A stretch of 64,000 nucleotides of DNA from Pseudomonas bijieensis (GTDB lineage Bacteria; Pseudomonadota; Gammaproteobacteria; Pseudomonadales; Pseudomonadaceae). The stretch lies in contig NZ_CP048810.1 of assembly GCF_013347965.1 (NCBI RefSeq), positions 5,703,501 through 5,767,500 of the forward strand, in the 5' to 3' direction. Of this stretch, positions 58,217 to 64,000 are shown piece by piece; positions within the stretch are counted from its first letter, which is position 1; every line of letters starts with the position of its first letter. Under the pieces are notes generated by a model. The model saw nothing but the letters and a program-made list of their open reading frames with translations, did no database searches and was not told the origin of the DNA. The position numbers were made by a program, and so were the translations under genes.

Positions 58217-59224
58217 ATGCTCGCCCTCGGCAAACTGCTTGAACTGACCCTCGCCGGCCGTGAACCGGCGGAGAAGACTCAACTGACTGTCGAAGGCGTA
58301 CGGATGCGCTGGTTGAGCGAGGGCGCGCTGGAGGTCAAGCCGCCCGAAGCCCGGGATAACGGCCTGGACCTGCTGCTGTCGGCCGGTATCCACGGCAACG
58401 AAACCGCGCCGATCGAATTGCTCGACCGCTTGCTGCATGACATTGCTCGTGGCGACCTGAAGCCACGGGCACGCATTCTGTTCCTGTTCGGCAACCCCGA
58501 GGCCATCCGGCGCGGTGAGCGCTTTGTCGAACAAGACGTCAACCGATTGTTCAATGGTCGCCATGAGCTGAGCGGTGGACCTGAAGCGCTACGGGCTTGT
58601 GAGCTGGAGCGGCTGGCTGCGAGTTTCTTCAGTCGGCCAGAACGCAGTCGCCTGCACTACGACCTGCATACGGCCATTCGCGGTTCGAAGATCGAGCAGT
58701 TCGCCTTGTACCCGTGGAAGGACGGTCGCCAGCACTCACGCCGTGAATTGGCTCGCCTGCGTGCCGCGGGCATGGAGGCGGTGTTGCTGCAGAACAAGCC
58801 GTCCATCGTGTTCAGTGCCTACACCTACGATCAGCTCGGCGCCGAGTCTTTTACCCTGGAACTGGGCAAGGCCCGGCCATTCGGGCAAAACGACGGCGTC
58901 AACGTCAGCCTGTTGGAAACCCGCCTGCAACAGATCATCGAGGGCAACGAGCCGGAGCTGGATGAAGGGCTCGATGGCTTGCAGCTGTTCAGCGTGGCCC
59001 GGGAAATCATCAAGCACAGCGACAGTTTCCGCCTGAACCTGCCGGCGGACATCGAGAACTTTTCGGAACTGGGCAAAGGCTATGTGCTAGCCGAGGACAT
59101 CGCCCAGACGCGCTGGGTGATCGAAGAAGAGGGCGCGCGGATCATCTTCCCCAACCCCAAGGTCAAGAATGGCTTGCGGGCGGGAATCCTGATTGTGCCG
59201 GCGACAGATGAAAACCTGGCCTGA
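58217..59224 (+). CDS. aruE: Succinylglutamate desuccinylase
   Basis: A 335-aa zinc-dependent carboxypeptidase-like enzyme releasing glutamate and succinate, the last step of the pathway. Zinc ligands are in [16 protein letters not shown] (His, Glu) and [14 protein letters not shown] (His). [14 protein letters not shown] and [10 protein letters not shown] are substrate-binding blocks. It ends the aru operon and a REPIN follows. Confidence 0.94.
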   Translation: MLALGKLLELTLAGREPAEKTQLTVEGVRMRWLSEGALEVKPPEARDNGLDLLLSAGIHGNETAPIELLDRLLHDIARGDLKPRARILFLFGNPEAIRRGERFVEQDVNRLFNGRHELSGGPEALRACELERLAASFFSRPERSRLHYDLHTAIRGSKIEQFALYPWKDGRQHSRRELARLRAAGMEAVLLQNKPSIVFSAYTYDQLGAESFTLELGKARPFGQNDGVNVSLLETRLQQIIEGNEPELDEGLDGLQLFSVAREIIKHSDSFRLNLPADIENFSELGKGYVLAEDIAQTRWVIEEEGARIIFPNPKVKNGLRAGILIVPATDENLA

Positions 59225-59249
59225 CTCAGTTTCAAACTGACCCAAGACC

Positions 59250-59341
59250 CCTGTGGGAGCGAGCCTGCTCGCGATAGCGGTATATCAGCCGACATCTATA
59301 GCGACTGACACTCCGTCATCGCGAGCAGGCTCGCTCCCACA
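59250..59341. repeat. REPIN
   Basis: TGTGGGAGCGAGCCTGCTCG and inverted CGAGCAGGCTCGCTCCCACA, between the convergent aruE and lumazine synthase genes. Confidence 0.87.
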
Positions 59342-59360
59342 TTTGGATCTGCGTCCAGCC

Positions 59361-59870
59361 TTAGACCGCTACCGCCCGCTGCTCACTGCGCCGCAACACC
59401 CGGGTCTTGTGCAACGTATCGGCACAGGTCTTCGCCGCTTCCTGGCCCTTGTGCACGAAATGCTCGAAGAAGAATTTCTGATGCTCTTCCCCTGCATGGA
59501 AGTGATGCGGCGTAAGCACGACCGAGAATACCGGCACTTCGGTTTCCAGCTGGACCTGCATCAGGCCGCTGATCACCGATTGGGCGACGAACTCGTGACG
59601 GTAGATGCCGCCATCCACCACCAGGCCGGCGGCGACGATTCCGGCGTAGCGGCCTGACTTGGCCAGCAGCTTGGCGTGCAGCGGGATCTCGAAGGCGCCG
59701 CCGACTTCGAAGAAGTCGATATCGCTTTCCTGATAACCCTGGTTGATCATTTCAGCGACGAAGCCTTTACGGCTCTGGTCGACGATTTCCTTGTGCCAGC
59801 AGGCCTGGATGAACGCGACGCGCTCACCTGGATGACTTTTGCTTTTGCTGTCGATTGCAGTGGGTTGCAT
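59361..59870 (-). CDS. ribH: Type II lumazine synthase
   Basis: A 169-aa 6,7-dimethyl-8-ribityllumazine synthase, the penultimate step of riboflavin synthesis. RVAFIQACWHKEIVDQSRKG, FEVGGAFEIPLHAKLLAKSG, GIVAAGLVVDGGIYRHEFVA, QVQLETEVPVFSVVLTPHHF and FFFEHFVHKGQEAA align by memory with Brucella RibH2, the decameric type II enzyme, rather than with the icosahedral housekeeping type. An FMN riboswitch lies in its leader. A separate ribH is expected elsewhere in the genome. Confidence 0.9.
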   Translation of the reverse strand: MQPTAIDSKSKSHPGERVAFIQACWHKEIVDQSRKGFVAEMINQGYQESDIDFFEVGGAFEIPLHAKLLAKSGRYAGIVAAGLVVDGGIYRHEFVAQSVISGLMQVQLETEVPVFSVVLTPHHFHAGEEHQKFFFEHFVHKGQEAAKTCADTLHKTRVLRRSEQRAVAV

Positions 59871-59879
59871 GTTCTGGTT

Positions 59880-59900
59880 CCTGTTTGTGTGAAAAACAGG
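59880..59900 (-). promoter_or_regulatory. Hairpin covering the lumazine synthase ribosome binding site
   Basis: On the minus strand CCTGTTT (59900-59894) pairs with AAACAGG (59886-59880), and the AGGAA that should bind the ribosome is partly within the stem. It is a likely expression platform of the upstream FMN riboswitch. Confidence 0.5.
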
Positions 59901-59978
59901 GCGTCATGAATCGAAGGGGATTCGAGGGTACGCCGCGTACAAGACAGTCGCAGTCGGCCCTTGGGTGCCAATCCCGTT

Positions 59979-60133
59979 CTCTCTTCATCCGGACTATGAC
60001 CGTCGGCCCCGGAATCACACCGGGTCTGCTGACCTTGTCGCTACACCGTAAAACCGTGTATCGCCAAGCGCTCGCGGGCTATGCACGTTGCGTGCAATTA
60101 CCGCCGGTGGGGAATTGCACCCCGCCCTGAGAA
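59979..60133 (-). ncRNA. FMN riboswitch (RFN element)
   Basis: On the minus strand the conserved blocks occur in order: CTCAGGGCGGGGTGCAATTC, CCCACCGGCGGTAAT, AGCCCGCGAGCG, GGTCAGCAGACCCGGTGTGA, TTCCGGGGCCGACGGTCATA and GTCCGGATGAAGAGAGAAC. These are the hallmark segments of the RFN aptamer. It lies about 110 nt upstream of the lumazine synthase ATG and should reduce its expression when FMN is plentiful. Confidence 0.95.
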
Positions 60134-60400
60134 CGTTTTTGCCGCCATGATGTGTGGCAGCGGAGGATTTTTAACACATAACCCCTTGTGGGAGCGAGCC
60201 TGCTCGCGATAACGGAGTGTCAGTCGCTATCAATGCTGACTGGAATTCCGCTATCGCGAGCAGGCTCGCTCCCACAGGTGTTTCGAATATCTGTTGGATC
60301 GTGCGTCTTTTCCATCCATCGGTCTTGATTATTCCTCGCCATGCCCGCAGTAATTGCCCTTCGAAAGGGAATTCCCCCACCAGCAACCGAGGCCAGATTC
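60134..60400. repeat. Gap with REPIN upstream of the threonine aldolase gene
   Basis: REPIN at 60186-60281: TGTGGGAGCGAGCCTGCTCG with inverted CGAGCAGGCTCGCTCCCACA. Promoters for the riboswitch transcript and for the aldolase gene must be in this gap, but none was clear. Confidence 0.7.
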
Positions 60401-61405
60401 ATGAGTGTTATCGATCTTCGCAGCGACACGGTCACCCAACCTACCGCCGGCATGCTCGATGCCATGGCCAGTGCGCCGACCGGCGACGATGTGTATGGCG
60501 AAGACCCGACCGTCAATCGCCTCGAAGCCGAACTGGCCGCGCGCCTGGGGTTCGCCGCCGCGCTGTTCGTGCCTACGGGCACCATGAGCAACCTGTTGGG
60601 GTTGATGGCCCACTGCGAACGTGGCGATGAATACATCGTCGGCCAGCAGGCCCACACCTATAAGTACGAAGGGGGTGGTGCGGCGGTACTCGGTTCGATC
60701 CAGCCTCAGCCCCTCGAGGTACAAGCGGACGGCTCCCTGGACCTGGCGCAAGTCGCCGCGGCGATCAAGCCTGATGACTTCCACTTTGCCCGCACCCGTC
60801 TGTTGGCCCTGGAAAACACCATGCAGGGCAAGGTCCTGCCGCTGGAATACCTGGCCCGGGCCCGGCAGTTCACCCGGGAGCATGGCCTGGCCCTGCACCT
60901 GGACGGCGCGCGGCTGTACAACGCGGCGGTCAAGTTGAATGTCGATGCCCGGCAGATCACGCAGTACTTCGATTCAGTATCGGTGTGCCTGTCCAAAGGC
61001 CTCGGCGCGCCAGTGGGCTCGGTCCTGTGCGGCAGCGTCGAGTTGATCGGCAAGGCGCGCCGTCTGCGCAAAATGGTGGGCGGCGGTATGCGCCAGGCCG
61101 GGATTCTCGCGGCGGCGGGGCTGTATGCCCTGGAGCATCAGGTCCAGCGTCTGGCCGATGACCACGCCAGTGCCCAGCGGCTCGCCGAGGGCTTGCGGGC
61201 GGCGGGTTACCAGGTCGAGCCGGTGCAGACCAACATGGTCTACGTGCAAATGGGCGAGCGGGCCGAGGCGATCAAGGCATTTGCCGATGAACGGGGCGTC
61301 AAGCTCAGCGCCGCACCACGCTTGCGAATGGTGACGCACATGGACGTGAGCGCGGCGCAAATCGACCAGGTGGTCGCCACTTTCGTCGAATTTTCCCGCC
61401 ACTGA
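60401..61405 (+). CDS. ltaE: Low-specificity L-threonine aldolase
   Basis: A 334-aa PLP enzyme cleaving threonine or allo-threonine to glycine and acetaldehyde. It begins [19 protein letters not shown], the family N-terminus. Landmarks are [20 protein letters not shown], the Asp/Arg of [13 protein letters not shown] and the PLP Lys in [15 protein letters not shown]. The ATG at 60401 follows GAGG by 8 nt and leaves out a nonhomologous 20-residue extension. It lies just upstream of alaS. Confidence 0.92.
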   Translation: MSVIDLRSDTVTQPTAGMLDAMASAPTGDDVYGEDPTVNRLEAELAARLGFAAALFVPTGTMSNLLGLMAHCERGDEYIVGQQAHTYKYEGGGAAVLGSIQPQPLEVQADGSLDLAQVAAAIKPDDFHFARTRLLALENTMQGKVLPLEYLARARQFTREHGLALHLDGARLYNAAVKLNVDARQITQYFDSVSVCLSKGLGAPVGSVLCGSVELIGKARRLRKMVGGGMRQAGILAAAGLYALEHQVQRLADDHASAQRLAEGLRAAGYQVEPVQTNMVYVQMGERAEAIKAFADERGVKLSAAPRLRMVTHMDVSAAQIDQVVATFVEFSRH

Positions 61406-61471
61406 CCCGTCAACCGGGCCAATTGACAGTTTCTATCGCATAAACACGCTGTACCCCACGCGCAGGGCCGA

Positions 61472-61477
61472 TATAAT
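61472..61477 (+). promoter_or_regulatory. Probable -10 element of alaS
   Basis: Perfect TATAAT 75 nt before the alaS ATG; the -35 region is weak. It sits in a GGGCCGATATAATGCGGCCC palindrome-like context that could influence initiation. Confidence 0.55.
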
Positions 61478-61551
61478 GCGGCCCTTTGCCGTTGCTTCGT
61501 CTGTTGACGTTTTGCACAGGCCTTTGGCCGCAGCCTCCGTGGAAGAACCTA

Positions 61552-64000
<2,449 letters not shown>

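Noticed and set aside
61423..61428. TTGACA as -35 of alaS
   Set aside because: It lies 43 nt before the TATAAT at 61472, far outside the 16-18 nt spacing, and has no -10 of its own at the right place.

Overview
The window reads as chromosome of a Pseudomonas of the P. fluorescens complex. The evidence is GC-rich coding, the complete aot/argR/aru arginine block next to acsA and alaS, a ColRS locus whose downstream methyltransferase (222 codons) and LPS kinase match the orf222/wapQ arrangement known from that group, and many copies of the GTGGGAGC...GCTCGCGAT REP/REPIN family. There is no CRISPR array, tRNA, rRNA, prophage or transposase. The window opens inside colR and closes inside alaS.

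Layout. 1-3.7 kb: colR (partial), colS, a methyltransferase, a WapQ/InaA-type LPS kinase and a small membrane peptide, an envelope-stress group ended by a strong two-way terminator. 3.7-11.7 kb, minus strand: an RND pump and its adaptor (MexW/MexV by gene order), downstream of DUF1513, imelysin and di-haem oxidoreductase genes linked to iron. 12-15.2 kb: a Cpx-type envelope system (kinase, CpxP-like protein, response regulator) in which the regulator gene carries a one-base frameshift although a clean CpxR box remains. 15.2-21.3 kb: housekeeping genes yciI, yciB, RNase AM, yciO, scpA, scpB and rluB.

21.4-23 kb holds the most unusual locus: an unlisted 45-codon gene with a very good ribosome binding site, followed on the same strand by an M29-like metallopeptidase relative. 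They are joined by a leader with two copies of TTGTCAGGGAAG and lie downstream of an AT-rich island. It looks like a precursor-peptide/enzyme cassette of unknown function. 23.3-41.1 kb is a mosaic of single genes and pairs: an amino acid permease, arfB, an MFS carrier, a CorA-like channel, a chemoreceptor, PepSY, GlpQ, a CTP-synthase-like amidotransferase with a divergent LysR gene, TetR with an MBL hydrolase around a palindromic operator, an HTH gene with a near-consensus LexA box, AraC, TSUP and two unknown proteins.

41.4-46 kb: nrdB standing alone with an NrdR-like box and a long leader, two small secreted proteins, and acsA. 46.7-59.2 kb: arginine/ornithine uptake (aotJQMP), the arginine-responsive regulator argR and the full succinyltransferase pathway (aruC, F, G, D, B, a His-rich small protein, E). 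Candidate ArgR half-sites precede both aotJ and aruC, so import, sensing and catabolism form one regulon. 59.3-64 kb: a type II lumazine synthase under an FMN riboswitch, a threonine aldolase and the start of alaS. Comparisons with P. aeruginosa, P. putida and E. coli are from memory, since no search could be run.
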